Positions 1 through 14,586 of a stretch of 64,000 bases of DNA are shown piece after piece; positions within the stretch are counted from its first letter, which is position 1; every line of letters begins with the position of its first letter. A program made the position numbers and the translations under genes. The stretch covers positions 62,001 through 126,000 of the forward strand of contig CAJYVI010000152.1 in the NCBI GenBank assembly GCA_913778145.1. The letters are read 5' to 3'. This stretch comes from an uncultured Pseudocitrobacter sp. (GTDB taxonomy: Bacteria; Pseudomonadota; Gammaproteobacteria; Enterobacterales; Enterobacteriaceae). The notes below the pieces were generated by a model, which was given only the letters and a program-made list of their open reading frames with translations, made no database searches and had not been told where the DNA came from.

Positions 1-476
1 GCTTTCATGTCCTGCTCGGCCTGGCTCTGAATGCCCTGACGCGGGAAAGCGAGGTAACGCACGGTGATCCCCAGCGCGTTGTAGTCGCTCATCTCTTCAT
101 GCAGCTTGTGGCAGTAGCCGCAGGTGATATCGGTAAAGACGGTAATCACGTGCTGCTCTTTTGGCGCTTTGTAGACAATCATCTCTTTTTCCAGGGCGTT
201 GAGATGGGTCATCAGCAGTTGATTGGTGACGTTAACCGGCTGCGCGCCACTGACGTCATACATCGGCCCCTGAATAATGTGTTTGCCATCTTCGGTGACA
301 TACAGCACGCCGCTGTTGGTCAGCACGGTTTTCATGCCCGCAACCGGCGCATTCTGGATATCCGTACTCTGAACGCCCAGTTTAGCCAGCGACTGTTTAA
401 TCGCCGCATCATCCGCGTGGGTGGTAGCGGAAAAAGCCGCCGCCAGCAGGGTAAACATCACTAAACCTTTTTTCAT
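1..476 (-). CDS. dsbC: Thiol:disulfide interchange protein DsbC (3' end outside window)
   Basis: Periplasmic disulfide isomerase that reshuffles wrong disulfides and is kept reduced by DsbD. The product begins MKKGLVMFTLLAAAFS with a signal peptide ending near THA-DD, then the N-terminal dimerisation domain (AAIKQSLAKLGV), a linker, and the thioredoxin-like domain with the active-site motif TCGYC at about 105-125 of the window. The C-terminal half lies beyond the left edge. It follows xerD on the same strand with a 23-bp gap, as in the E. coli xerD-dsbC-recJ operon. The start is the ATG on the complement of 474-476, which opens the signal peptide. Identity is firm by recognisable sequence and synteny. 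Confidence 0.96.
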   Translation of the reverse strand, partial: MKKGLVMFTLLAAAFSATTHADDAAIKQSLAKLGVQSTDIQNAPVAGMKTVLTNSGVLYVTEDGKHIIQGPMYDVSGAQPVNVTNQLLMTHLNALEKEMIVYKAPKEQHVITVFTDITCGYCHKLHEEMSDYNALGITVRYLAFPRQGIQSQAEQDMK

Positions 477-499
477 GAACTCGTCCTTTGTGGTCAGCA

Positions 500-1396
500 T
501 CACGCGCGTGGGTGGTGCTGTTGATGAAGTTGTCGCAGTCGCTCTGTCGCCACGTGCGTATAAATTTGTGTTGTCGATAAATCACTATGGCCTAACAGCA
601 TCTGAACCACACGCAAATCTGCGCCGTGATTGAGCAAATGGGTGGCAAATGCGTGACGTAACACGTGCGGGGAGAGCTTTTCGCTGTCGATACCCGCCAG
701 TTGAGCATAGTGTTTAATGCGATGCCAGAACGTCTGGCGCGTCATTTGTTGCGCGCGCTGGCTGGGGAACAGAACGTCTATCGATACCCCGTTGAGCAAC
801 CACGGGCGACCATGTTCCAGATACGTTTCCACCCAATATACCGCTTCTTCCCCTAGCGGGACGAGGCGTTCTTTGTTGCCTTTACCAATGACGCGTACCA
901 CGCCCTGACGCAGGCTGATATCGCTCATCGTCAGCCCGACCAGTTCGGAGACACGAAGCCCGGTGGCATAGAGTACCTCAAGCATCGCTTTATCGCGCAG
1001 CTCCAGCGGAATATCGGTCACCGGCGATTGTAATAGCCGTTCAACCTGCGATTCGCTCAAATCCTTCGGCAAACGCTGCGGCAGCTTTGGTGAGGCCAGC
1101 AAAGCGCTGGGGTCATCGGCGCGCACTTTCTCGCGATAAAGATGCTGGAAAAAGCGACGCATGGCGCTCAGAAGACGCGCCGAACTGGTGGCTTTATACC
1201 CGCCCTGCTGACGTTCCGCGAGCAAATTCTGCAAATCATCATGCTGTACGGTATCAAGCGTCAGGCCGCGATGCGCCAGCCATTCGACCACCATAGTGAG
1301 ATCGCGACGATAGGCGCTCAGCGTGTTTTCGGCAAGATTGCGCTCCAGCCACAGCGCATCGAGAAATTGTTCGATTCGTGCGAGATCCTGTTCCAC
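500..1396 (-). CDS. xerD: Site-specific tyrosine recombinase XerD
   Basis: With XerC, XerD resolves chromosome dimers at dif under FtsK control. The reading frame is open for 403 codons, but the family start is an internal GTG at 1396 that gives 298 residues ([18 protein letters not shown]), exactly the E. coli length. The SAM-like core-binding domain covers about residues 1-85 and the catalytic domain about 105-290. Visible catalytic residues are the Arg of [10 protein letters not shown], the [10 protein letters not shown] motif, the His of [10 protein letters not shown] and the Tyr nucleophile in TQIYTHV. It is a housekeeping recombinase, not a phage or integron integrase. dsbC follows in the same operon and fldB is divergent. 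Confidence 0.97.
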   Translation of the reverse strand: MEQDLARIEQFLDALWLERNLAENTLSAYRRDLTMVVEWLAHRGLTLDTVQHDDLQNLLAERQQGGYKATSSARLLSAMRRFFQHLYREKVRADDPSALLASPKLPQRLPKDLSESQVERLLQSPVTDIPLELRDKAMLEVLYATGLRVSELVGLTMSDISLRQGVVRVIGKGNKERLVPLGEEAVYWVETYLEHGRPWLLNGVSIDVLFPSQRAQQMTRQTFWHRIKHYAQLAGIDSEKLSPHVLRHAFATHLLNHGADLRVVQMLLGHSDLSTTQIYTHVATERLRQLHQQHHPRA

Positions 1397-1498
1397 GTTC
1401 GCCCCTTTGCCTGTTTCATCGGCACCATTATGCCTGAATTGATGACTCTTCTGGTACACTGGCCGCATAGTCACAGCAAGAATCGAGACCTTTACGTT

Positions 1499-2016
1499 AT
1501 GAACATCGGCCTTTTTTATGGTTCCAGTACCTGCTACACCGAAATGGCAGCGGAGAAAATTCGCGACATCATCGGCCCGGAACTGGTGACGCTGCACAAT
1601 GTGAAAGATGACGCTCCGGCGCTCATGGAGCAGTACGATGTGCTGATCCTCGGCATTCCAACCTGGGATTTCGGTGAGATTCAGGAAGACTGGGAAGCCA
1701 TCTGGGAACAACTGGATACGCTGAATTTAGAAGGCAAAATTGTTGCGCTCTATGGTATGGGCGATCAGTTAGGTTACGGCGAATGGTTCCTGGACGCGCT
1801 CGGCATGCTGCACGATAAACTGGCGACCAAAGGCGTGAAGTTTGTCGGCTACTGGCCGACCGAAGGCTATGAGTTCACCAGCCCGAAACCGGTCATCGCC
1901 GACGGTCAACTGTTTGTTGGCCTCGCACTTGACGAGACCAATCAGTACGACCTGAGCGATGAACGCATTCAGAACTGGTGTGAACAAATTCTTGGCGAGA
2001 TGGCCGAACAATTCTC

Positions 2017-2020
<4 letters not shown>
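1499..2020 (+). CDS. fldB: Flavodoxin 2 (FldB)
   Basis: FMN-binding electron carrier of the long-chain flavodoxin family, 173 residues as in E. coli. The phosphate-binding loop is at the N-terminus ([11 protein letters not shown], residues 4-14), the flavin-stacking region is [12 protein letters not shown] near residues 51-62, and the second flavin loop is [14 protein letters not shown]. The frame stays open upstream, but the ATG at 1499 is the family start. In E. coli fldB belongs to the SoxRS regulon and is not essential, unlike fldA. No soxbox was identified here. The stop overlaps the convergent cptA stop by 4 bp. Confidence 0.96.
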
Positions 2021-2734
<714 letters not shown>

Positions 2735-2927
2735 TTACAGCAATCTCGTTAATCGCGGGCAACATTCAGAAAACCCACGTAAACAAAATGGATTTTCAGG
2801 TTGCCTGCGTACCTTATCGCAAACCGCGCATCAGAGCACGAATCGGCTGTTGAAAGCACTTGCATTGATGACCATCTCTTTTACCATGAGTTATCTACCC
2901 GTGCGTTAAGCAATTCAGGACATCACT

Positions 2928-3908
2928 ATGGCTTTTACACCTTTTCCTCCTCGTCAGCCTTCCGCTTCTGCGCGTTTACCGCTGACGCTTATGACACTTG
3001 ATGACTGGGCGCTGGCGACCCTTACCGGTGCCGACAGTGAAAAGTATCTGCAAGGCCAGGTTACCGCCGATGTCGCGGAACTGGGCGCCAATCAGCATCT
3101 GTTAGCGGCCCATTGCGATGCCAAAGGCAAGATGTGGAGCAACCTGCGCCTGTTTCGCCGTAACGAGGGTTTCGCCTGGATCGAACGCCGCAGCCTGCGC
3201 GACGCACAGCTGACGCAGCTGAAAAAGTACGCGGTGTTCTCAAAAGTGGTTATCGAACCGAACGATACGCTGGTGCTGCTTGGCGTAGCGGGCTTCCAGG
3301 CGCGCGCGGCGCTGGCGAATCTGTTTGCCGAACTGCCGAATGCCGACAAACCGCTGGTGCAGGAAGGCGAAACCTCACTGCTGTGGTTTGCTCACCCGGA
3401 TGAGCGTTTCCTGCTAGTGACCGACGAAGCCACCGCCACCCGCGTCACCGATGCCCTGCGCGGCGAAGCGCAGCTCAACAACAGTCAGCAGTGGCTGGCG
3501 CTGAACATTGAAGCGGGCCTGCCGGTTATTGATGAAGCCAACAGCGGGCAGTTCATTCCGCAGGCCACCAACATTCAGGCGCTGGGCGGCATCAGCTTTA
3601 AGAAAGGCTGTTACACCGGGCAGGAGATGGTGGCGCGCGCCAAATTCCGTGGAGCCAACAAACGCGCGTTGTGGTCCCTGGCGGGAACGGCGAGCCGCGT
3701 ACCGGAAGCCGGGGAAGACCTGGAACTGAAGATGGGCGAGAACTGGCGCCGTACCGGCACCATTTTAGCCGCGGTACAGCTCGACGATGGCCGACTGCTG
3801 GTGCAGGCGGTGATGAATAACGATATGGAACCGGACAGCGTATTCCGCGTGCGCGACGATGCCAATACATTGAGCATTGAGCCGCTGCCGTATTCGCTGG
3901 AAGAGTGA
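2928..3908 (+). CDS. ygfZ: tRNA-modifying / Fe-S maintenance protein YgfZ (IscA-associated, GcvT-like fold)
   Basis: Folate-binding protein needed for full activity of several Fe-S enzymes such as MiaB. It is 326 residues, with a GcvT-like N-terminal domain and the family signature K-G-C-Y-T-G-Q-E near residues 226-233, whose Cys is the functional residue. The C-terminal domain is a beta barrel. The ATG at 2928 follows AGGACATCACT, a fair ribosome binding site. It stands alone, divergent from sdhE. A REP pair follows the stop. Confidence 0.96.
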   Translation: MAFTPFPPRQPSASARLPLTLMTLDDWALATLTGADSEKYLQGQVTADVAELGANQHLLAAHCDAKGKMWSNLRLFRRNEGFAWIERRSLRDAQLTQLKKYAVFSKVVIEPNDTLVLLGVAGFQARAALANLFAELPNADKPLVQEGETSLLWFAHPDERFLLVTDEATATRVTDALRGEAQLNNSQQWLALNIEAGLPVIDEANSGQFIPQATNIQALGGISFKKGCYTGQEMVARAKFRGANKRALWSLAGTASRVPEAGEDLELKMGENWRRTGTILAAVQLDDGRLLVQAVMNNDMEPDSVFRVRDDANTLSIEPLPYSLEE

Positions 3909-3917
3909 TGCTGTTGG

Positions 3918-4000
3918 TGCCGGATGGCGGCTTCGCCTTATCAGGCCTACGTCAGGCATGACGTGGTTTGTAGGCCGGATAAGCGAAGCGCCATCCGGCA
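3918..4000. repeat. REP/BIME palindromic pair
   Basis: Two inverted copies of the enterobacterial REP palindrome (core GCCGGATGGCGGCTTCGCC and its mirror GGCGAAGCGCCATCCGGC-like arm) face each other across about 20 bp, between convergent ygfZ and trhA. Such elements bind IHF or gyrase or stabilise 3' ends in E. coli. Here the element probably also serves as a bidirectional 3' end. Confidence 0.9.
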
Positions 4001-4005
4001 ATCAA

Positions 4006-4704
<699 letters not shown>

Positions 4705-4807
4705 CTAGCGTAACTGAGAATGATTCCAGTGAACACCTGTTAGCTAAAATAAAAAGGTGTAATTTTGTAAATTAAGAAAAATCAGAAGGTTATAAATCTC
4801 ATTCACC

Positions 4808-5140
4808 TCACACTTGTTCATCGTTTGTGTGAAGATATTTGAACTCAATCACGTAATACGCCGTCTGGCCGGGATAAATGTCGGTGATCACCTGGCGCAG
4901 TTCGGCGAGCGTCATGTTCTCCTGCTGCGCATGCCACTCCGTTAACGTATCAAGCGTAATGCGCGAGGTGGACAGCACTTCGATGGTGCAGAAGTAGCCA
5001 TCATCTTCATAACGCCCGACGCGTAAAATATCCCCGGCCTTAAAATGAGACTCGGTATCGTCGCGCAGGGTAATGGTTTTCCGCCCCGCCAGAATATCGT
5101 CCTGAAAACGGCGAAAAAAAGTGATGTCGTTGGGCTGCAT
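4808..5140 (-). CDS. yqfB: N4-acetylcytidine amidohydrolase YqfB (ASCH domain)
   Basis: ASCH-fold enzyme that removes the acetyl group from N4-acetylcytidine. E. coli YqfB is 103 residues. This one is 110, with a slightly longer C-terminus (YLHTNDEQV). The N-terminal [28 protein letters not shown] block carries the catalytic Lys (GRKT, residues 19-22) and the Thr/Glu region. Its start is only 51 bp from the divergent RpiR-type gene, so the two share an upstream region. Confidence 0.92.
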   Translation of the reverse strand: MQPNDITFFRRFQDDILAGRKTITLRDDTESHFKAGDILRVGRYEDDGYFCTIEVLSTSRITLDTLTEWHAQQENMTLAELRQVITDIYPGQTAYYVIEFKYLHTNDEQV

Positions 5141-5191
5141 GGTACTATTCCTTTAAGGTCTATAAATTTTACGAGTATCGCCACCGTGAGC

Positions 5192-5920
5192 ATGTTTACC
5201 CACAGCGCCGTTGCCAGCCTCAATAATCTTGAGATGATGGTCTATCACTACGTTATCAAAAACCGCGACAAAGTGATGTACATGACCATCCGCGAACTGG
5301 CCGATGCGGCAGGGGTCTCCACCACCACGGTGATGCGTTTCTGTCGCAAGCTCAACTGCGATGGCTACTCTGAATTTCGGGTGCGTTTTAAATTGTATCT
5401 GGAGCAGAACGAGCCGCAACAGGCTAATTTCGGTGCCAGCGAAATTATCAGTTTTTTTAAAAGCGTCAACAATGATGAATTTGATAAATTACTCGATGAC
5501 GCCGTCGATATTATATTATCTTCGGAACGTATTATTTTCGTTGGCGCAGGCACTTCTGGCTCACTGGCAAAATATGGTGCACGCTTTTTCTCTAATATCG
5601 GTAAGTTCAGTAATCACATTGATGATCCGTATTTCCCGGTCACCAACGACATGGCCAAAAACGCGCTGGCAATTGTGCTCTCTGTTTCCGGTGAAACGGA
5701 AGAGATCCTGCGGTTTGCCAGCCAGTTCAGCCTGCATCGCTGCAAGGTGATGTCGATAACCAGCCATGAGCACTCACGTCTGGCTAAGCTCGCCGATTTC
5801 AATCTCTCCTGGCATTTCCCGCAAACGCGCATTGGTGGCGTTTATGATATTACGACGCAGATCCCGGTTGTTTATATTCTGGAATCTCTGGCTCGCAAAC
5901 TGGCGAAGAAATTAGCATAA
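5192..5920 (+). CDS. MurR/RpiR-family transcriptional regulator, probable bglA regulator
   Basis: The product is 242 residues from the ATG at 5192. An N-terminal helix-turn-helix of the RpiR type (MTIRELADAAGVSTTTVMRFCRKL, about residues 27-50) is followed by a sugar-phosphate isomerase (SIS) domain with the phosphosugar loop VGAGTSGSLA and LSVSGETEEI. A GTG two codons upstream is a possible alternative start; neither has a strong ribosome binding site. Longer starts would run into yqfB. The neighbour downstream is bglA, 119 bp away on the same strand, with an inverted repeat between them. I infer it senses a phospho-glucoside or related sugar phosphate and controls bglA. E. coli K-12 has no regulator at this position. 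Confidence 0.85.
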   Translation: MFTHSAVASLNNLEMMVYHYVIKNRDKVMYMTIRELADAAGVSTTTVMRFCRKLNCDGYSEFRVRFKLYLEQNEPQQANFGASEIISFFKSVNNDEFDKLLDDAVDIILSSERIIFVGAGTSGSLAKYGARFFSNIGKFSNHIDDPYFPVTNDMAKNALAIVLSVSGETEEILRFASQFSLHRCKVMSITSHEHSRLAKLADFNLSWHFPQTRIGGVYDITTQIPVVYILESLARKLAKKLA

Positions 5921-5947
5921 AAATACAGGGTGTTTTTTCGATGTAAC

Positions 5948-5975
5948 ATATAACATGGCACGACATTTGTTATAT
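5948..5975. promoter_or_regulatory. Inverted repeat upstream of bglA (candidate RpiR operator)
   Basis: Perfect 8-bp arms, ATATAACA and TGTTATAT, separated by 12 bp, sit about 65 bp upstream of the bglA start and just after the regulator stop. RpiR-family proteins bind inverted repeats of this scale. The assignment to the neighbouring regulator is inference. Confidence 0.45.
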
Positions 5976-6021
5976 CGTGACTTTTCGATACCCTTTGTTA
6001 GACTCACTTTAATTGCATTAA

Positions 6022-7473
<1,452 letters not shown>

Positions 7474-7478
7474 ACATA

Positions 7479-7587
7479 CCCCCTCACCCTAACCCTCTCC
7501 CACAGGGAGAGGGAACCGATCGAGCGTGGTCTAAAGAACTGCGCTGGTTTTTACCCTCTCCCTGTGGGAGAGGGCAGGGTGAGGGTA
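7479..7587. repeat. GC-rich intergenic inverted repeat, copy 1
   Basis: The left arm CCCTCACCCTAACCCTCTCC and the right arm GGGAGAGGGCAGGGTGAGGG enclose about 65 bp and contain shorter self-complementary CCTCTCCC/GGGAGAGG pieces. The same family recurs at 11369-11447 and 51256-51345, always intergenic. It can fold into a long hairpin in either strand. Similar elements are common in enterobacterial genomes; I do not assign a formal family name. Confidence 0.85.
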
Positions 7588-7616
7588 AACAAAGCTCGCA
7601 TTTCCCGCCCGCAAAC

Positions 7617-7650
7617 TGTAGGTCGGGTAAGGCGCAGCCGCCACCCGACA
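7617..7650. repeat. REP-like palindrome downstream of ygfF
   Basis: The palindromic core CGGGTAAGGCGCAGCCGCCACCCG-type sequence differs slightly from the other REPs here. It is placed immediately after the ygfF stop (minus strand) and probably acts as a 3'-end structure. Confidence 0.65.
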
Positions 7651-7655
7651 ACAAA

Positions 7656-8399
7656 CTACTTCCCACCCGCCAGCTCAAGGAAACTCCCCGTCACATAAGA
7701 CGCTTTATCGCTCAACAGCCAGACAATCGCCTGCGCGACCTCTTCCGGCTGACCCCCTCGCTGCATCGGCAGCGCCGATTTCACCCGATCAACCCGCCCT
7801 GGCTCGCCGCCATCGGCGTGCATTTCGGTGTAGATAAACCCTGGCCTCACGCCGTTTACCCGAATCCCCTGCGCCGCGACTTCCAGTGCCAGCCCGGTGG
7901 TTAAGGTATCCACAGCCCCTTTCGACGCCGCATAATCCACATATTCGCCCGGCGCGCCCAACCGCGCCGCTGCAGAAGAGACGTTCACAATCGCCCCGCC
8001 CACACCGCCGTGCTGATGCGCCATCCGTTTAACCGCTTCGCGACAGCAGAGGAAAAATCCCGTCACGTTGGTCGCCAGCATGCGGTTGATGCGGTCTGCC
8101 GTCAGCGCTTCCACGCGGCTTTGCTGAAACAAAATGCCCGCGTTGTTCACCAGCGCCACCAGCGGCTGATGGTGTTTATCGATGGCCTCAAACATCGCCA
8201 CTACCTGCGATTCATCGCTGATGTCAGCACGCAGGGCGAAAGCCTCGCCACCGGCTTCGGTTATCTCACGCACCACGTCGGCTGCCGCCTGCACGTTATG
8301 CCGATAGTTCACGGCAACGCTATACCCTTCCTGCGCCAGCTGCAGCGCTGTAGCTCTGCCAATTCCGCGGCTCGCGCCGGTGACCAGTGCAATTCCCAT
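7656..8399 (-). CDS. ygfF: Short-chain dehydrogenase YgfF
   Basis: Classical SDR of 247 residues, the same length as E. coli YgfF. The NAD(P) loop TGASRGIG is at residues 7-14, NNAG near residue 90, the catalytic Ser in NVSSAAARLG, and the Tyr/Lys in VDYAASKGA. The C-terminus TGSFLELAGGK is typical. The frame is open 15 codons upstream, but the ATG at 8399 is the family start. The substrate is unknown (a glucose/galactose dehydrogenase-like role has been suggested for the family). It lies 57 bp downstream of gcvP on the same strand but beyond a terminator. Confidence 0.93.
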   Translation of the reverse strand: MGIALVTGASRGIGRATALQLAQEGYSVAVNYRHNVQAAADVVREITEAGGEAFALRADISDESQVVAMFEAIDKHHQPLVALVNNAGILFQQSRVEALTADRINRMLATNVTGFFLCCREAVKRMAHQHGGVGGAIVNVSSAAARLGAPGEYVDYAASKGAVDTLTTGLALEVAAQGIRVNGVRPGFIYTEMHADGGEPGRVDRVKSALPMQRGGQPEEVAQAIVWLLSDKASYVTGSFLELAGGK

Positions 8400-8412
8400 A
8401 AATGTCTCCCAT

Positions 8413-8437
8413 AAGAAAGGGCGCCGAAGCGCCCTTA
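8413..8437 (-). terminator. Intrinsic terminator of gcvTHP
   Basis: On the minus strand an 8-bp GC-rich stem (AAGGGCGC / GCGCCCTT) with a TTCG tetraloop is followed by TTTCTT, 20-45 bp after the gcvP stop. Confidence 0.85.
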
Positions 8438-8456
8438 ACAGCATAGCCGAATAAAC

Positions 8457-11330
<2,874 letters not shown>

Positions 11331-11368
11331 GAGCGATGGTTCCTGAAACGTGCGGTGATTTTAGAATT

Positions 11369-11447
11369 CCCTCTCCCCTGGGGAGAGGGTTAGAGAGAGG
11401 GGCACATTGGCACCCTCACCCCGGCCCTCTCCCTGAGGGAGAGGGAG
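11369..11447. repeat. GC-rich intergenic inverted repeat, copy 2 (inside the gcv operon)
   Basis: Same family as 7479-7587 and 51256-51345 (CCCTCTCCCCTGGGGAGAGGG plus CACCCTCACC...). It sits between gcvH and gcvP, so any hairpin it forms is inside the polycistronic message and could affect gcvP level or mRNA processing. Confidence 0.85.
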
Positions 11448-11455
11448 AAAAACGG

Positions 11456-11845
11456 TTACTCGTCTTCCAGTAATGCTGCATACGCCGTCGCGTCCAGCAG
11501 CGCGGCAACTTCCGCTTCGTCGCTGGCTTTGATTTTGAAGATCCAGCCGCCCGCGTACGGTTCGCTGTTGACCAGTTCCGGCGAGTCGCTCAGTTCATCA
11601 TTAACCGCGACGATTTCACCGCTGATTGGCGCGTAGATGTCAGACGCCGCTTTAACGGATTCCGCTACCGCGCAGTCATCGCCTGCGGCAACGGTCGCGC
11701 CGACGTCGGGCAGATCAACAAACACCATATCGCCCAGTAATTCCTGCGCGTGTTCAGTGATGCCCACGGTGTAAGAACCATCAGCTTCTTTACGCAGCCA
11801 TTCGTGTTCTTTGCTGTATTTCAGTTCTGCTGGTACGTTGCTCAT
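11456..11845 (-). CDS. gcvH: Glycine cleavage system H protein
   Basis: Lipoyl carrier of the glycine cleavage system, 129 residues. The lipoylated Lys is in [12 protein letters not shown] near residue 65, flanked by the expected acidic and hydrophobic residues. It begins [16 protein letters not shown], as in E. coli. It lies 26 bp after gcvT. Confidence 0.98.
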   Translation of the reverse strand: MSNVPAELKYSKEHEWLRKEADGSYTVGITEHAQELLGDMVFVDLPDVGATVAAGDDCAVAESVKAASDIYAPISGEIVAVNDELSDSPELVNSEPYAGGWIFKIKASDEAEVAALLDATAYAALLEDE

Positions 11846-11871
11846 TAAAAAATCTCCAGAAAAGGGGGGAA

Positions 11872-12966
11872 TTACGCGACGGCTTTGCCGTTACGCACAA
11901 AAACAGGTTTGGTGACTTTTACCGGCATTTCACGGTTACGAATCTGCACGATGGCCGTCTCACCAATGCCTTCCGGCACGCGTGCCAGCGCAATACTGTG
12001 ACCGAGCGTCGGGGAGAATGTCCCGCTTGTGATCACGCCTTCCAGCGCGTTGCCGTGAGCGTCGGTGAAACGCACCGGCAGTTCGCCACGCAGCACGCCT
12101 TTTTCGGTCATCACCAGGCCAACCAGTTGTTCGGTGCCTTTTTCACGCTGCATTTCCAGCGCTTCACGACCGATAAAGTCGCGGTCGGCAGGTTCCCAGG
12201 CAATGGTCCAGCCCATGTTGGCCGCCAGCGGAGAGATACCTTCATCCATCTCCTGGCCGTATAAATTCATCCCGGCTTCCAGACGCAGCGTATCGCGCGC
12301 GCCCAGACCACACGGTTTTACACCCGCTTCAACCAGCGCGCGCCAAAAATCGGCGGCTTTCTCGCGCGGCATCGCAATTTCGTATCCTGCTTCACCGGTA
12401 TAGCCGGTGGTGGCCACAAACAAATCACCCGTCTGTACACCAAAGAACGGCTTCATGCCCTCAACGGCTTTACGCTGTTCATCGCTAAACAGGGTTTCGG
12501 CTTTCGCTTTGGCATTCGGCCCCTGCACCGCAATCAGCGACAGGTCATCACGAACGGTGATTTCAATGGCGAAAGGTTCAGCGTGTTGGGTGATCCAGGA
12601 GAGGTCTTTTTCGCGGGTGGCGGAGTTTACAACGAGGCGGAAATAATCTTCGGTGAGGTAGTAGACGATAAGGTCATCAATCACGCCGCCCGAGGCATTT
12701 AGCATGCCGCTGTAAAGGGCTTTGCCGGGTTTCGTCAGTTTGGCAACGTCGTTTGCCAGAAGATAGCGCAGAAACTCGCGGGTGCGGCTGCCGTGCAGGT
12801 CGACGATGGTCATGTGCGACACATCAAACATCCCGGCATCGGTACGCACCGCGTGGTGCTCGTCAATTTGCGAGCCGTAATGCAGCGGCATCATCCAGCC
12901 GTGGAAATCCACCATGCGTGCGCCGCACTGAACGTGTTGATCATACAAAGGCGTTTGTTGTGCCAT
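11872..12966 (-). CDS. gcvT: Aminomethyltransferase, T protein
   Basis: Tetrahydrofolate-dependent subunit that releases ammonia and forms 5,10-methylene-THF. The product is 364 residues from the ATG at 12966 ([20 protein letters not shown]). The open frame extends 13 codons upstream, but this start matches E. coli in length and position. The conserved GW and DVSHM folate-domain motifs are near residues 25-60, with the catalytic-Asp region in [10 protein letters not shown]. It is first gene of the operon, behind the gcv control region. Confidence 0.98.
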   Translation of the reverse strand: MAQQTPLYDQHVQCGARMVDFHGWMMPLHYGSQIDEHHAVRTDAGMFDVSHMTIVDLHGSRTREFLRYLLANDVAKLTKPGKALYSGMLNASGGVIDDLIVYYLTEDYFRLVVNSATREKDLSWITQHAEPFAIEITVRDDLSLIAVQGPNAKAKAETLFSDEQRKAVEGMKPFFGVQTGDLFVATTGYTGEAGYEIAMPREKAADFWRALVEAGVKPCGLGARDTLRLEAGMNLYGQEMDEGISPLAANMGWTIAWEPADRDFIGREALEMQREKGTEQLVGLVMTEKGVLRGELPVRFTDAHGNALEGVITSGTFSPTLGHSIALARVPEGIGETAIVQIRNREMPVKVTKPVFVRNGKAVA

Positions 12967-13374
12967 CTTGTCCTCGTTGAGTAAGCAAAGCCAACCACTT
13001 TCCATTACAAAAACCCGGCGTCGACACCGCGAACAGGCCCCGACGCAAACGTTCTCTTTTGCCTGAACTTACCACCGAAATCGGCGGTAAACCATAAGCA
13101 AAGATGGGTCATCAGATTAGCTTATGGTCAAAATCAGCCAAAAAGCTTACAGAGTTATTCGCTATAAAAATGCGAATAGCACCACATATAATTAACATTC
13201 ATGCGCAAGCATTTAGCATAAAACCATATTTAGTGCGGAAAACGAGGCGTGTTTTTCGTTATCTCAAAAACGCTGAATTAGAAAAACTAATGCGAAAAAA
13301 GGCGTGAAATTAGAATATTTCAAACGAGAGGAACATTCTCCCGACAGAGCGCCGGGAGAAGAAGTGTGACGCAG
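12967..13374. promoter_or_regulatory. gcvT-ubiI intergenic region: gcv control region
   Basis: A 408-bp gap upstream of gcvT and downstream of ubiI (both minus strand). The gcv-proximal part holds a PurR box. The distal part (about 13100-13330) is strongly AT-rich with runs such as AAAAATGCG and TTAGCATAAAACC. In E. coli the equivalent stretch binds GcvA and Lrp. I cannot place individual GcvA or Lrp sites. No convincing gene is present; the 67-codon frame at 13104-13307 has no family resemblance. Confidence 0.7.
13043..13058. promoter_or_regulatory. PurR operator upstream of gcvTHP
   Basis: ACGCAAACGTTCTCTT matches the PurR consensus (ACGCAAACGTTTNCNT) at nearly every position. It lies about 77 bp upstream of the gcvT start. 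E. coli gcvTHP has a PurR site at the corresponding place, linking one-carbon supply to purine synthesis. Confidence 0.8.
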
Positions 13375-14577
13375 TTAACGAAGCCACTCCGGGAGGTCAT
13401 TCAGCCCCATGGCCTGACGAATCAATTGCGGTTTAACTCCGGGCAGAGTATCGGCCAGTTTCAGGCCGATATCGCGCAGCAGTTTTTTCGCCGGGTTCTC
13501 CCCGGCGAAAAGCTCGCGAAAGCCCTGCATACCGGCAAGCATCATCGCCGCGCTGTGTTTACGGCTGCGTTCATAGCGGCGCAGATAAAAATGCTGGCCG
13601 ATATCTTTGCCCTGCGCGTGCAGACGACGCACTTCATCAATCAGTTCCGCCGCATCCATAAAGCCCAGGTTAACGCCCTGCCCGGCCAGCGGATGGATGG
13701 TATGCGCCGCATCGCCGACTAACGCCAGACGGTGTGCCGCGAACTGACGCGCGTAACGCCCGGTCAGCGGATAAACCTGACGTTCGCTCTCAAGCGTACA
13801 CAAACCGAGACGATTGTCGAAAGCGATGTTGAGCGCTTTGGTAAAAGTAGGCTCATCGGCCTGCTGCATCCGTTCGGCTTCCTGCGGCGATAGCGACCAG
13901 ACTATCGAGCAAAGGTGCGGGTCAGAAAGCGGCAGGAAAGCCAGAATGCCTTCGCCATGGAAGGCCTGACGGGCGATGGCATCATGCGGTTCCTCGGTGC
14001 GAATGGTCGCCACCAGCGCGTGATGCTTATAATCCCAGAAGGTTAACGGGATATCCGCTTTATTACGCAGCCAGGAGTTTGCGCCATCGGCACCCACCAC
14101 CAGACGCGCCGTTAGCATTGCGCCATCTTTCAGCGTCAGAAACGCGTCGTTCTCGCCCCAGGCAACCTGCTGAAGTTCAGCGGGAGCGATTAAGGTAATA
14201 TCCTGACAACGCTGTGCTTTTTCCCACAGCGCATTGTGGATCACCGCGTTCTCAACGATATGGCCAAGATGACCGTAGCCCAGGCTTTTATCATCAAAGG
14301 CGATGCGCCCGAAGCTGTCTTTATCCCACACTTCCATGCCGTGATAGCGGCTGGCGCGATGGGCAAGAATCGCGGACCATACATCCAGCTTTGTCAGTAA
14401 TTTTTCGCTGCCGGCATTGATTGCCGACACACGCAACGCCGGGGGCGCATCCGCCGCCAGCGGCTGGGGCAACGCTTGTTCGAGCACCGCGACGCGCAGC
14501 CCGCTGCCCTGTAAACCACAAGCAACCGCCAGGCCCACCATTCCACCGCCAACGATAGCGACATCTACACTTTGCAC
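13375..14577 (-). CDS. ubiI: 2-polyprenylphenol 6-hydroxylase (C5 hydroxylase) UbiI/VisC
   Basis: FAD monooxygenase that adds the C5 hydroxyl during ubiquinone synthesis, 400 residues as in E. coli. The dinucleotide-binding GGGMVGLAVA is at residues 10-19, the DG motif is VGADGANSWLR, and the GD motif is VGDAAHTIHPLAGQGVNLG near residue 300. It is part of pepP-ubiH-ubiI, 9 bp after ubiH. Confidence 0.97.
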   Translation of the reverse strand: MQSVDVAIVGGGMVGLAVACGLQGSGLRVAVLEQALPQPLAADAPPALRVSAINAGSEKLLTKLDVWSAILAHRASRYHGMEVWDKDSFGRIAFDDKSLGYGHLGHIVENAVIHNALWEKAQRCQDITLIAPAELQQVAWGENDAFLTLKDGAMLTARLVVGADGANSWLRNKADIPLTFWDYKHHALVATIRTEEPHDAIARQAFHGEGILAFLPLSDPHLCSIVWSLSPQEAERMQQADEPTFTKALNIAFDNRLGLCTLESERQVYPLTGRYARQFAAHRLALVGDAAHTIHPLAGQGVNLGFMDAAELIDEVRRLHAQGKDIGQHFYLRRYERSRKHSAAMMLAGMQGFRELFAGENPAKKLLRDIGLKLADTLPGVKPQLIRQAMGLNDLPEWLR

Positions 14578-14586
14578 ATTGACTCC

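Noticed and set aside
500..1396. Phage or island integrase
   Set aside because: The tyrosine recombinase is XerD by sequence, length and its dsbC neighbour; no att sites or mobility genes accompany it.
1142..1498. Long N-terminal extension of fldB
   Set aside because: The extension lies over xerD on the other strand; FldB proteins start at the ATG at 1499.
12967..13374. Glycine riboswitch upstream of gcvT
   Set aside because: No tandem aptamer-like structure is visible, the region is AT-rich, and enterobacterial gcv operons use GcvA/GcvR/Lrp/PurR instead.
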